From: Sphingobacterium faecale
GTDB taxonomy: Bacteria; Bacteroidota; Bacteroidia; Sphingobacteriales; Sphingobacteriaceae
Length of the DNA stretch: 64,000 nt
Direction: 5' to 3'
NCBI RefSeq assembly: GCF_016746095.1
Contig: NZ_JAERTY010000005.1
Coordinates: 372,001 to 436,000, forward strand
The position numbers were made by a program, and so were the translations under genes. Of this stretch, positions 37,278 through 46,338 are shown in pieces. The first letter of the stretch is position 1. Each line of letters opens with the position of its first letter. The notes beneath the pieces are model-generated. The model was not told the DNA's origin. It made no database searches and saw only the letters and a program-made list of their open reading frames with translations.

Positions 37278-38684
37278 TTACGGTTTACTGTATCCGCTCA
37301 ATACCGCTGTATGTTTGCCTTTAATATCCGAGATAGTTAAATTTGTTCCCGTACCCATTATTTTCCTTAAATCAAACCCCGCAACCAAATCAGGAGTTTG
37401 AGCAGTAACAGGAGTAATCATATCAGCTAGAATTTCCTCAGCACTAAGTGCTTTCTTCCAAAATCGCAAATGTGCAATTTCACCTTTGAAATAACCTTGC
37501 AATGAAGGATAAGGATCTTGCCATACACCAACAAAAACATCAGATACACTAACAATTGCCGGATTAGCAGGTACTGCAGCAGGTAATGTACTGGTTCCTA
37601 CAAGGTTTCCATTTTGATATAATTTAATTTGTTTGGTAGAAGAATTGAAAATTGCTGTTAAATGCATCCATGTATCTAGCGGAAAATAATTATTAGCAGA
37701 GAGCACGTTAGAACCTCCACCAGGATTTGGATTAGTATTGTTCCTATAATACCAGTCGGCATACATTCGTCGATCTGATAAAGGTGCTATACCATAGCCC
37801 GTATTTCCATTGACTGGGTCTGCAGTTAATGAAGTGTAACGTTTCATTAATAGCCGCTGTGTAGTATTACCAACTGGTGTTTTCACCCAAAGGGAAATAC
37901 TCAATACCTCACCTGAATTGATATTAAAATCGGCGTGATTAGGAATTCTCAAATATTGATTCGTTCCATTAAAAGTTAACCCTTCAATAACATATAATTC
38001 AGAAAAAGGAAGATCATTATATTCTGAATAAAAAGTATCTAAAGCACTTTCCTCTGGCACATACGCTGTTCTATATTTCAAATCACCATTATACATATTG
38101 AGGTAGAGAATAGAACGCTGCTCAATTGGTAGTTTTACCTTTTTTGTGGCTCCATCTGTTCCTTCATACTCAACACCAATATTAACCGCCCCTTCAAAAA
38201 CGCCCTTCCAACTAATATCGAGTTCATTTGCTGATTCTAAGTATACCGCTTTATCAACTAAACGATTATTTAAACTTGTTTGATAAGCATCTCCATAAAT
38301 TCTTGTCGAAAGTTCCGAGGTGAGTGATTTACTTTTGCCATCGCTCGTTTTTGTTATCAACTCAAAAGTCAAAAAATCTTCGGGAAGGTCATTTATCGGT
38401 ACCTTTAACTCTTTACCAACACTATTTTCAGGTATGGTATAAACTAATGAATCCGTACGCGAACGCCAGTAAATTGTCATCGTTCTTGCTTTTGCGTCTT
38501 TATTTACAAAGACGAGCTCTGCTCTATTTTTTCCCGAATTAATCTTAACTTCGTCAATTCTAGCCAAGTAACTCGACTCTCCCCTTTGAAGATATTCATC
38601 ATGTAGATCATTCATACGATCACAAGAAATAAAAAAGAGAAGGAAAAACCAACTCCACAATATATATTTAATGGTAGTCTTCAT
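37278..38684 (-). CDS. DUF4998 + LamG-like (concanavalin-type) surface lipoprotein
   Basis: A 468-residue lipoprotein (LFFISC, Cys21). The N-terminal half (MNDLHDEYLQRGESSYLARI and two fibronectin-like segments) matches DUF4998, a domain of Sus-locus surface lipoproteins. The C-terminal ~220 residues (FNGTNQYLRIPNHADFNINS ... EIAHLRFWKKALSAEEI) are a LamG/laminin-G-type jelly roll that commonly binds carbohydrate. It is in SusE/F position, so its likely role is surface glycan binding. It starts 12 bp after the DUF4959 gene. Confidence 0.82.
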   Translation of the reverse strand: MKTTIKYILWSWFFLLFFISCDRMNDLHDEYLQRGESSYLARIDEVKINSGKNRAELVFVNKDAKARTMTIYWRSRTDSLVYTIPENSVGKELKVPINDLPEDFLTFELITKTSDGKSKSLTSELSTRIYGDAYQTSLNNRLVDKAVYLESANELDISWKGVFEGAVNIGVEYEGTDGATKKVKLPIEQRSILYLNMYNGDLKYRTAYVPEESALDTFYSEYNDLPFSELYVIEGLTFNGTNQYLRIPNHADFNINSGEVLSISLWVKTPVGNTTQRLLMKRYTSLTADPVNGNTGYGIAPLSDRRMYADWYYRNNTNPNPGGGSNVLSANNYFPLDTWMHLTAIFNSSTKQIKLYQNGNLVGTSTLPAAVPANPAIVSVSDVFVGVWQDPYPSLQGYFKGEIAHLRFWKKALSAEEILADMITPVTAQTPDLVAGFDLRKIMGTGTNLTISDIKGKHTAVLSGYSKP

Positions 38685-38696
38685 ATCTTAAAACAT

Positions 38697-39851
38697 TTAT
38701 TTTTTAGTCTCTCCCCACAAAGTCATTTCTACTACCTGCGTATATAGTGTACCGCCCCAGGTGTCGATCACATAAAAACGTATATAGCGAACAGGTGGAA
38801 TATCCTTAGGAAAGTTCCATTCCTCCCCATTGACAAATCCGTAGTTATAATCATCATCATTAACTTTACCAAAAGGCAATCCAGAAGGCTTGAATGAATC
38901 AAACTCACCTAATAATGTCCAAGTCCCGAAATCCGCATTAACATTAGGGTGGTTAGAGCCCCAAATCTGAAATTTCTTAGGATGCGCAAAGTTATATAAC
39001 AGATTTTCCTCAGGCCGATTTCGAATATTTATTCGGCTCAGCGTTGCTGACTGTCCCATATCGAAGGTATGGTCGTTGGTTACACTGGCAAATAATGCAT
39101 CCGTCTTATCCCAGAGATTCGTAATAGGAAAACCAGCATCATTGTAAGGTATTCCTGATGGATTCCAACGCCGAAACTTAGATTTATCCAACATTTCCTC
39201 ATAGTATGGATGTGCTTTTATATACAACGTATCGGAGAAGTTATCCCAACGATCCCTAAAATATAAACCAAAAACACGCTCTGCATCATTGTATCCGCGA
39301 ACATTTGCTCCACCTTTTACAGCAGCCGAGTAAAATCGATCTGCCTCTGTCCATTCTTCGCCTCCATATTTATTTGTGGTTGTCAATACAGTCAGTACTA
39401 CATCTGATTTGAAAGGATTCTGCCAATCGATGCGTATTCCTCCAAAATCATCCTTGATTGTCACTCCCTCGATCATTTCAAATACCGGAGCATCCAAAGG
39501 CTGAATATCTACTTTAACAGGGGTAGACGCGTTTTCGCTTTTGTCGTATGCTGTTATTTCTATTTGCTGAGCTTGAGATTTACCAAAGCCGTCCAATGTT
39601 ATTTTTCGATTAAAGACCGATGATTTTTGCTCTTTAGTTTTTCCATTGATAGTGTACACCGCTTTGACATAAGAAAAATCTTCATCTGCCGGTACCGTGT
39701 AGCTGATGACGCTTCCTCCCGGAATATTCTCTACGGACACACCCGATACCGCTCCCGGTGGCACATCATCCAGGGCGTACTGTCCTATATAATCTTCCCC
39801 ACATCCCCACACAAGGAACGGTAAGATCAGGTATATTATATTTTTATTCAT
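38697..39851 (-). CDS. DUF4959/DUF5126/DUF5000 surface lipoprotein (discoidin-like C-terminus)
   Basis: A 384-residue lipoprotein (LVWGC, Cys17). The three-part layout is recognisable: a DUF4959-type N-terminal domain (ALDDVPPGAVSGVSVENIPG), a middle DUF5126-type domain (from DDFGGIRIDWQNPF) and a C-terminal DUF5000 discoidin/F5-8-type domain (TNLWDKTDALFASV ... PPVRYIRFYVIDTW). Such proteins sit next to SusCD pairs and bind glycans at the cell surface. It is 64 bp downstream of SusD. No enzymatic motif. Confidence 0.85.
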   Translation of the reverse strand: MNKNIIYLILPFLVWGCGEDYIGQYALDDVPPGAVSGVSVENIPGGSVISYTVPADEDFSYVKAVYTINGKTKEQKSSVFNRKITLDGFGKSQAQQIEITAYDKSENASTPVKVDIQPLDAPVFEMIEGVTIKDDFGGIRIDWQNPFKSDVVLTVLTTTNKYGGEEWTEADRFYSAAVKGGANVRGYNDAERVFGLYFRDRWDNFSDTLYIKAHPYYEEMLDKSKFRRWNPSGIPYNDAGFPITNLWDKTDALFASVTNDHTFDMGQSATLSRINIRNRPEENLLYNFAHPKKFQIWGSNHPNVNADFGTWTLLGEFDSFKPSGLPFGKVNDDDYNYGFVNGEEWNFPKDIPPVRYIRFYVIDTWGGTLYTQVVEMTLWGETKK

Positions 39852-39915
39852 AACTATATCTATTATATGACTTCTATTTCTTTAGATCTCTTGATATGCT
39901 CGGGATAACACTACT

Positions 39916-41856
39916 CTACCAACCAGGGTTCTGTACCAGGTTTTTATTCCGTAATATCTCGTCCTGCATGATTGGCCATAGTATATCCCGCAATGTATAT
40001 TGACTGCGATTGTGTGTAATCACTTGATAAAATTCCTGTGGTGTTTCACCTTCGATATTCCATCCTCGGACCGGCTGATTCATATACTCAATGGATTTCT
40101 TCCAGCGGCGTAAGTCCCAAAAACGTTGCCCCTCAAAAGCTAGTTCAATATTTCGCTCTTGACGAATGATTGCTCTCATCCCTTCTTTAGTAGTTGGCTT
40201 TTGTGAATTGTTCGAGTGTTTTGCCCAAGACTCGACAACCCCCTCCAAACCAGCCCGTTGTCTAACTTGATCAATATATTCATATACTTTGGGAGTTGGT
40301 GCATTCAAATTCTCATTTAGCGCCTCACTGTATAATAAGTATAGATCTGCCAACCTGATTAATGGAAAATCAAATGGCTTTCCAACATACGCATCCTTGC
40401 CTGTATAAGCCGACATAAAATTGGATAGCTTTTTGATATAATAACCCGTAGTAGAATAACGCTGGTTACCAATCATACCTCCAGTTATTGATTTAGCTTT
40501 GAAATCCAACGGCCATTGATCACTTTCGTTTGTTCTCCCCAAACCAAACCACCATCCCCCATCTACACCTAAACTACCATAAAATCTAGGCTCGCGATCT
40601 AAATGCAAACCAATAGTACGATACCCTGGCTGCATGTAAGCCTCCTGCTCTTTTGGAACTAAAGTAATGCTCATCCGATCATCGTAAGCATAGTCTACAT
40701 CTTCTTCTATAGGTACGCCATTTTTCGAATAAAACAATTCTGCCATTTTAAGGGTAGGCACAAACCATTGATACACCACATTTGCATGGTCACCGTGTAG
40801 TCTGGGTATCGTCTGCAATTCCAATCCAAGATTTTGAATATTCGTGCTGCTGCTGTTAAAATCTGACAAGCTCCATATCCGTTCTTCATTGAACTTGTCC
40901 GCCACGATCTGGCTCACTTGCATCACCCCCAGCGTCTCATCGGTTACGTTAAAAGTCGTCTGATGATGATACAATTTAATCCCTGCCTCATGCGCGATAT
41001 CGATTGCCTCCTTCGCTGCCTGCGCCGCCAAAATCCATTTATTAGGATCCTCTACGCTGTTGAATAAAGCAACACCACGTTTATCCAGCATAGTCGTATA
41101 ATCTTGATTACCATTAAACAAAGGACTGGCGGCAGTCACCAATACTTTGGCTTTTATTGCTGCGGCAATTGGTTTAGTAATACGTCCCGCATCAGAAATC
41201 ATATTATTTACTTTCAGATCCAAACTTGGAATAGCTTCATCCAACAGTTGTACAATGTAGTCCACAACTTCATCAATAGGTTCCCTAAAAACCATCAATT
41301 CCTCAGAGCTTGCAGTTGCTGGAAAGTTTTCTTTAGCGATTGGTATGGGCCCATACAATTGCATCATATAGAAATGATAGTAAGCTTTCAATGTTTTTAC
41401 TTCAGCAATCCACTCTTCACGCTCGTAGCTATCCAAGTCCCTAGCTTTGTGAACGTTGTCAATAAACATATTACAATCCCGAATGGCTTTCCATAATGGT
41501 CTCCCCCCTTCGATATTGTGCCAATAGCTATACAACGGTCGGTTCACATTATTTCCATTGACAGCCAGCTCGCGATAATATTGTCTCCATCGATCACCTA
41601 CCCCTCCTTTATCCAAGAATTCATGTATCCATATATCGTCCCCAGCTGCAAATCCAGGCTCATGGCGTGTTCCATTGCGGGGTATATGATTATAACAGGT
41701 GGCCAGTGCCCTTTGCGCACTTACCCTATCCTTATAAGCATCGTCTATGGTGGCAACATTGTCCGGAACCACATCCAGATAATTTTGACAACCGAAAACC
41801 GAAATGCTGACTATAGTAATTAAAACTAATCTTATTGTTAATTTCATGACTGACAC
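39916..41856 (-). CDS. susD: SusD/RagB-family surface glycan-binding lipoprotein
   Basis: A 646-residue SusD homologue with a lipobox (SVFGC, Cys23; start at the fourth residue Met is also possible). TPR-like N-terminal helices (DAYKDRVSAQRALATCYNHI, YYHFYMMQLYGPIP) and the standard C-terminal block (GLEGVVESW..., RQERNIELAFEGQRFWDLRR) are clear. It forms the lid on the SusC channel and captures the glycan. Five bp separate it from susC. At 646 residues it is on the large side of the family. The symbol denotes the family, not starch specificity. Confidence 0.95.
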   Translation of the reverse strand: MSVMKLTIRLVLITIVSISVFGCQNYLDVVPDNVATIDDAYKDRVSAQRALATCYNHIPRNGTRHEPGFAAGDDIWIHEFLDKGGVGDRWRQYYRELAVNGNNVNRPLYSYWHNIEGGRPLWKAIRDCNMFIDNVHKARDLDSYEREEWIAEVKTLKAYYHFYMMQLYGPIPIAKENFPATASSEELMVFREPIDEVVDYIVQLLDEAIPSLDLKVNNMISDAGRITKPIAAAIKAKVLVTAASPLFNGNQDYTTMLDKRGVALFNSVEDPNKWILAAQAAKEAIDIAHEAGIKLYHHQTTFNVTDETLGVMQVSQIVADKFNEERIWSLSDFNSSSTNIQNLGLELQTIPRLHGDHANVVYQWFVPTLKMAELFYSKNGVPIEEDVDYAYDDRMSITLVPKEQEAYMQPGYRTIGLHLDREPRFYGSLGVDGGWWFGLGRTNESDQWPLDFKAKSITGGMIGNQRYSTTGYYIKKLSNFMSAYTGKDAYVGKPFDFPLIRLADLYLLYSEALNENLNAPTPKVYEYIDQVRQRAGLEGVVESWAKHSNNSQKPTTKEGMRAIIRQERNIELAFEGQRFWDLRRWKKSIEYMNQPVRGWNIEGETPQEFYQVITHNRSQYTLRDILWPIMQDEILRNKNLVQNPGW

Positions 41857-41861
41857 TTAAT

Positions 41862-44800
41862 TTATAGTGAACATTGAATTCCAAAATTATAAACCTGTTG
41901 CAATGGATAACCTAAGCCATTTCCACCCATTTCTACATCCCAAAGCTTGAACTTTGAAAAATTGTATAAATTGGTACCGTTTACATACATTCTAATCTTT
42001 TCTATACCTATTTTTTGGCTCAAGCTTCCTTTAAAGGTATATCCCATTTCAACCTGCTTGATTCGTAAAAAATTACCATTACGCATAAACCAAGTACTCA
42101 CTTTAGTATTATTCGCACTCGCAATATCATTGAATCGTGGCCATAATGCTTTAAGATCCCTGTTATCCTCAGCCCAATGACTGTCCACATAACTTTGAAG
42201 TAGCTGGTTTTTTTGACCAGAGGCAAGCGAAACAAATGGTGCCGTAGCGGCAGCATCTATCCAAAATGAAGACTTTGCCGAGCCTTGAAGAAAAGTAGAA
42301 AAATCAACTCCTTTGTATCCCAAGGAAAGTCCAAAACCATAAGTCATTTTTGGTACAGTTGGATAACCTATAGGTACTTGGTCTAAATCGGTAATTACAC
42401 CGTCATTATCAATATCTTTATATTTGATATCTCCACCCAATACTTCTCCAAACTGCTCAGGAGAATTATACGCCTCAGCATCGTCTACAAATAGACGTTC
42501 TGCCACAAAACCAAACTGCTGACCTATTGGCAATCCGATTCTCGATCGCCATGGAAATCTAGTGTAATCAGGCTCTTCATATTTTACGAACTTACTTTCG
42601 GCATAGGTAAAATTGCCTCGCCCTGAAATAAACCAACCGCTGGAATAGTTCTTATTCGCTTCCAATGAAACATCAATTCCTTTGCTATCAGCTTTACCTA
42701 CATTAGCTTGAGGTAACACGACTACTCCCATGGTATTAGGTGTATGCGCACGGTCCATAAGGATATTGTATCTATTCTCCTTGTAGACATCGACAACAAG
42801 ATTTGCCAAATTGAAAAGACCAACTTCTGCACTAAGATTCAATTTGCGAGAAGTTTCCCAGGTAATTGCCCGGTTTTCTAAACGTCCTTCTGAAACACCA
42901 TTTATTCTATTTCCAAATTCACTTCCAAATGTGTAACCTGCACTAGAAATATTCGGATCGACCTCCGATAAATAAAAGAAACGATCTTCCAAGCTTCCTA
43001 TAGCATCATTCCCAACCAAACCATAGGTACCCCTCAGCTTGAAATTAGTAACAATGTGTTGTAATTCTCCTTTCCAAAAAGGTTCTCTCGACACATACCA
43101 TGCTGCTCCAACAGAAGGAAAGAATCCAAAACGATGCTCACTAGCAAATCGTTCCGAACCATTGTATCCAAAATTTCCTTCCAAAAAGTATTTGCTCTGG
43201 AACGCGTAAGTAAAGCGTCCAGCTAACCCTAAGTTTCTCCTTGCCAAAGAATTTTGCAAACTGCCTGCATTAGCAGAAATTTTGTTTTGCATATTATAAA
43301 CCAACATTCCGCTTAACGCATGATGCTCTCCAATATCCGTACTATAACTTAAAATTCCTTGGAAGTAATCTTCAGAAGTAATTTGTTTTGAATCCTCACT
43401 GTAACTTAAATACTCTTTTCCCTCTGTAGGATTAAGATTTAACAAGGTATACTTGCTAGTATTTTTATCATAATTTAAAATACCGTAATAAAAAGGACTG
43501 TACATTCTAGAGACTTGATAATAATTATAACGCGTAGTATTATACATTGCACTAGCTTTCAAACCTTTGACAATAAAATCCAAATCTTGCTTCACCTCGA
43601 ATTGTGCCAAAAACATGGCATTCGTATAATCTCGATAACCTTTCATAAGATTAGCATATGGATTTAGGTAATTGCCCGAGCCTGAATTTCCGAATAAAAT
43701 ATGCTCTGTAGTCGAGTTCTTTTCGTCCGGCTCATAAAAAGCTGGAAATAATACTGGATCTGTACGAATAATCTGTTTATAAAAGTCTGCTGCAGTACCT
43801 AAAGGTCCCGTATAGTCTGTCCACGTTGTATTCAACCTTACAATCGCTTCAGTAGACTTTGTCAAATTAATATTTACATTTGACCGCAAACCATAAGTTT
43901 TCAAATCTATACCATTGTTAAAGTTATTACGTTGATCCACTTTAAGCATACCATTATCCTTGTTATATGTCGCTGCAACATAATACCTTGCGACTTTACC
44001 TCCTCCGCTCACATTCAAATTCAAGCGATTATTAAATGCTCTATCTTTCAACATTAGCGACTGCCAGTCCGTAGCTGGGTAGATCATTGGGTCCGCGCCC
44101 TCTGCTGTCCGTTCTATCTTTTCCCATAAATATTGTCTATTTCTCCCTCTTGTAAGACTAGACTCATTGGCCAGCTTCATATAGGTAATGGGATCAGCTA
44201 ACTCAATGTTTTTCGTAGGTTGGGAAGCCGATGTCTCATAACGAAGGGAAATATTAGCTTTACCCTCACGGCCCTCTTTCGTCGTAATTAAAATAACACC
44301 ATTAGCTCCTCTAGCACCATATAAAGCGGTTGCGGAGGCATCCTTCATAATCGAAAAACTTGCTAAATCATCCACTTGCAATCGTGCCAATTCAGTAGCA
44401 GGGACTTCTACTCCATCAACCAATATTAAGGGCCTATTGGAATAACCAAAACTAGTTACCCCCCTTATAAAAAAGTCTGCATTGTCAGCCCCAGGCTCAC
44501 CGCTTTGTTGAAAGGCTATCATTCCAGCAACACGACCAGCCAACGCGGTCGTCAGATTGCTCGATGGCACTTTTAAATCACCTGGTTTTACTGTTGTAAT
44601 CGAACCAACGACACTTTCTTTCTTTTGTTGACCAAATGCTACAACAGTGACTTCATCAAGTTCATCTGGAGCTTCTTTTAAAACTACATTCAGCTCGGTT
44701 TTACCTTCAATAGCAATCGTTTTGCTTTCCTTTCCGATGTAAGACACAAGAAGCTGATCAGACGATTTAACTTCTATCGTAAACATCCCCGCTTCATCTG

Positions 44801-44984
44801 TAAGCACTCCTTTGGAACTACCAACAATGGTAACTGTTGCTCCGGAAATTGGTTTTCCTGCTTCATCTTTTACACTTCCCTTAACTGTCATAGATTGAGC
44901 ACTTCCATCAAGTGGTATAAGCAATAAAAAAACAGCCAGTACCTGAAGAACGGAAAGAAAACCAGGTTTGAATAATTGTTTCAT
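41862..44984 (-). CDS. susC: SusC/RagA-family TonB-linked outer-membrane transporter
   Basis: A 1040-residue receptor: signal peptide (ending GSAQ), a CarboxypepD_reg-like N-terminal domain (TVKGSVKDEAGKPISGATVT), a TonB-box-like segment (DEVTVVAFGQQK), the plug (GRVAGM, NRPLILVDGVEV, IMKDASATALYGARGANGVI) and a 22-strand barrel ending in LQQVYNFGIQCSL. It imports the oligosaccharide or conjugate captured by SusD using TonB energy. No N-terminal signalling (STN) domain, so no direct ECF anti-sigma partner is expected. It has its own -7 box inside a 9-bp inverted repeat 50-80 bp upstream. Confidence 0.96.
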   Translation of the reverse strand: MKQLFKPGFLSVLQVLAVFLLLIPLDGSAQSMTVKGSVKDEAGKPISGATVTIVGSSKGVLTDEAGMFTIEVKSSDQLLVSYIGKESKTIAIEGKTELNVVLKEAPDELDEVTVVAFGQQKKESVVGSITTVKPGDLKVPSSNLTTALAGRVAGMIAFQQSGEPGADNADFFIRGVTSFGYSNRPLILVDGVEVPATELARLQVDDLASFSIMKDASATALYGARGANGVILITTKEGREGKANISLRYETSASQPTKNIELADPITYMKLANESSLTRGRNRQYLWEKIERTAEGADPMIYPATDWQSLMLKDRAFNNRLNLNVSGGGKVARYYVAATYNKDNGMLKVDQRNNFNNGIDLKTYGLRSNVNINLTKSTEAIVRLNTTWTDYTGPLGTAADFYKQIIRTDPVLFPAFYEPDEKNSTTEHILFGNSGSGNYLNPYANLMKGYRDYTNAMFLAQFEVKQDLDFIVKGLKASAMYNTTRYNYYQVSRMYSPFYYGILNYDKNTSKYTLLNLNPTEGKEYLSYSEDSKQITSEDYFQGILSYSTDIGEHHALSGMLVYNMQNKISANAGSLQNSLARRNLGLAGRFTYAFQSKYFLEGNFGYNGSERFASEHRFGFFPSVGAAWYVSREPFWKGELQHIVTNFKLRGTYGLVGNDAIGSLEDRFFYLSEVDPNISSAGYTFGSEFGNRINGVSEGRLENRAITWETSRKLNLSAEVGLFNLANLVVDVYKENRYNILMDRAHTPNTMGVVVLPQANVGKADSKGIDVSLEANKNYSSGWFISGRGNFTYAESKFVKYEEPDYTRFPWRSRIGLPIGQQFGFVAERLFVDDAEAYNSPEQFGEVLGGDIKYKDIDNDGVITDLDQVPIGYPTVPKMTYGFGLSLGYKGVDFSTFLQGSAKSSFWIDAAATAPFVSLASGQKNQLLQSYVDSHWAEDNRDLKALWPRFNDIASANNTKVSTWFMRNGNFLRIKQVEMGYTFKGSLSQKIGIEKIRMYVNGTNLYNFSKFKLWDVEMGGNGLGYPLQQVYNFGIQCSL

Positions 44985-45030
44985 AAATCCAAGTTTAAAT
45001 TTTGATTTCTTTTTTAGAAAACATTGTAAT

Positions 45031-45066
45031 TTATCTTATTTTTCAAAAGTAAAAAGTATAAGATAA
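45031..45066 (-). promoter_or_regulatory. SusC promoter box inside a 9-bp inverted repeat
   Basis: A perfect -7 box TACTTTTG (minus strand, 45051-45044) lies between the perfect inverted repeats TTATCTTAT (45031-45039) and ATAAGATAA (45058-45066). No -33 TTTG follows. The repeat could be an operator for a dimeric regulator. Confidence 0.5.
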
Positions 45067-45134
45067 GGCATCTAGTACTTTCCTATTTGATATGTATACA
45101 ATATTTCAATTCGTAAATAGATGTAGGTTAGCTG

Positions 45135-46313
45135 TTATTTCTTTGCTTCGAGTACCGTACCAGCAATGTATCTAGTACCATTTTCCTTATTAAAATAATA
45201 GGTTACTAGGACCTTATTCTTATCTAACTGTACTGCCCATGGATAACCGATGTCTCCGGAACCAGCGTCATCACGAAGAACAATCTCTTCTGATGTTTCA
45301 AAATCTGTACACTCTGCATTTAGTACACGTGCCCTAATACCAAAAGGTTTGTGTCTATATCCATATACAATCAAGACTCTATTATCTGGTAATCGTAATG
45401 CCTGTAGTGGATGTCCTTTAAAGCCCATACTTTTCCATTCAAAGCTATTACCTCTGTCTGTCGATCGTGCTATACAAGCTTGATCGTCATAACCTGCAGT
45501 ACGCAGAAAAGCAACCAGATCGCCCTTCGGTGTTTCATAAATAGAGGTTTCGTTAAATGATATCTTCGGATCCTGTGCTACTACAGCTTGGTATTTCCAA
45601 GTTTTCCCTTTATCATCAGACACCATTAGGTAATTAGATGTTTTTTTAGTCTCCGCATTATCTGTAGCTGCTACGACCCAATAGAGTCTACCGTTTTTCC
45701 CTTCAACTAATGCACCTCTATTATAAACCGGAACTTTATTGCCATACATGTCGTGATTCACCTCTTGAGAAATAGCTGGGGGATAGATTGGTCCCTGCCA
45801 TGTTTTCCCATTATTCCGAGATGAAACTAGATAACCTCCTAAAAATGTCCCATCATTGGAATGAAAATGTGTCCCCTTTAGCTTCTTCTTGCCATCCTCC
45901 CGTAAAAAAGACCATCCGTAGCTAGCACATAGCAAAGTGCCATCACGCAATGTCAGCAAGCAAGGATCTTGAGATCCGCCAAAGGCATGTGCATATAGTA
46001 ATTGAGGCTCCTTTGCCCAATTTTCACCATCCTTAGAAGTCATTTGAACCAGATAGCTATTAGGATCTACATGCATTGTATACCCTTCGCCAAATATGCG
46101 TCTTTCAGGAGCTCTCCTAAATGCCAGTAGGAAATTATTACCTTTGGTCTTTACAATTGATGGAAACGACGCATAAAAAAGGCTATCTTTATAGATTACA
46201 ATATCCTTGACTTTTTCCCATTTAACTTTAGTTTTATTTGCTTTCTTTTGTGCGTTTGTCGTAAAACAGCAAACGACAAGCAATAAACTGATGAAACTTA
46301 ATATCTTTTTCAT
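45135..46313 (-). CDS. Sialidase-fold (BNR/Asp-box) exported protein, subgroup A
   Basis: A 392-residue exported propeller with a signal peptide (ending TTNAQ). Asp boxes SRNNGKTW and SDDKGKTW are clear; a third, STDRGNSF, has Phe for Trp. ASFPS (48-52) occupies the FRIP position, followed by FLLAFRRAPE. The C-terminal half (YGYRHKPFGIRA, GSGDIGYP) is shared with the larger lipoprotein at 32435. It lacks a lipobox, so it is probably periplasmic, which would fit a second processing step after SusC import. It lies between the cytosolic amino-compound module and susC, 25 bp from its upstream neighbour. Confidence 0.78.
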   Translation of the reverse strand: MKKILSFISLLLVVCCFTTNAQKKANKTKVKWEKVKDIVIYKDSLFYASFPSIVKTKGNNFLLAFRRAPERRIFGEGYTMHVDPNSYLVQMTSKDGENWAKEPQLLYAHAFGGSQDPCLLTLRDGTLLCASYGWSFLREDGKKKLKGTHFHSNDGTFLGGYLVSSRNNGKTWQGPIYPPAISQEVNHDMYGNKVPVYNRGALVEGKNGRLYWVVAATDNAETKKTSNYLMVSDDKGKTWKYQAVVAQDPKISFNETSIYETPKGDLVAFLRTAGYDDQACIARSTDRGNSFEWKSMGFKGHPLQALRLPDNRVLIVYGYRHKPFGIRARVLNAECTDFETSEEIVLRDDAGSGDIGYPWAVQLDKNKVLVTYYFNKENGTRYIAGTVLEAKK

Positions 46314-46338
46314 AATATAGATTTATTAATTAGCTTTT

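Noticed and set aside
28620..46313. A classical sialic-acid utilisation locus
   Set aside because: The sialidase-fold proteins lack the FRIP Arg, and no neuraminate lyase, epimerase, kinase or NanT-type system is present.
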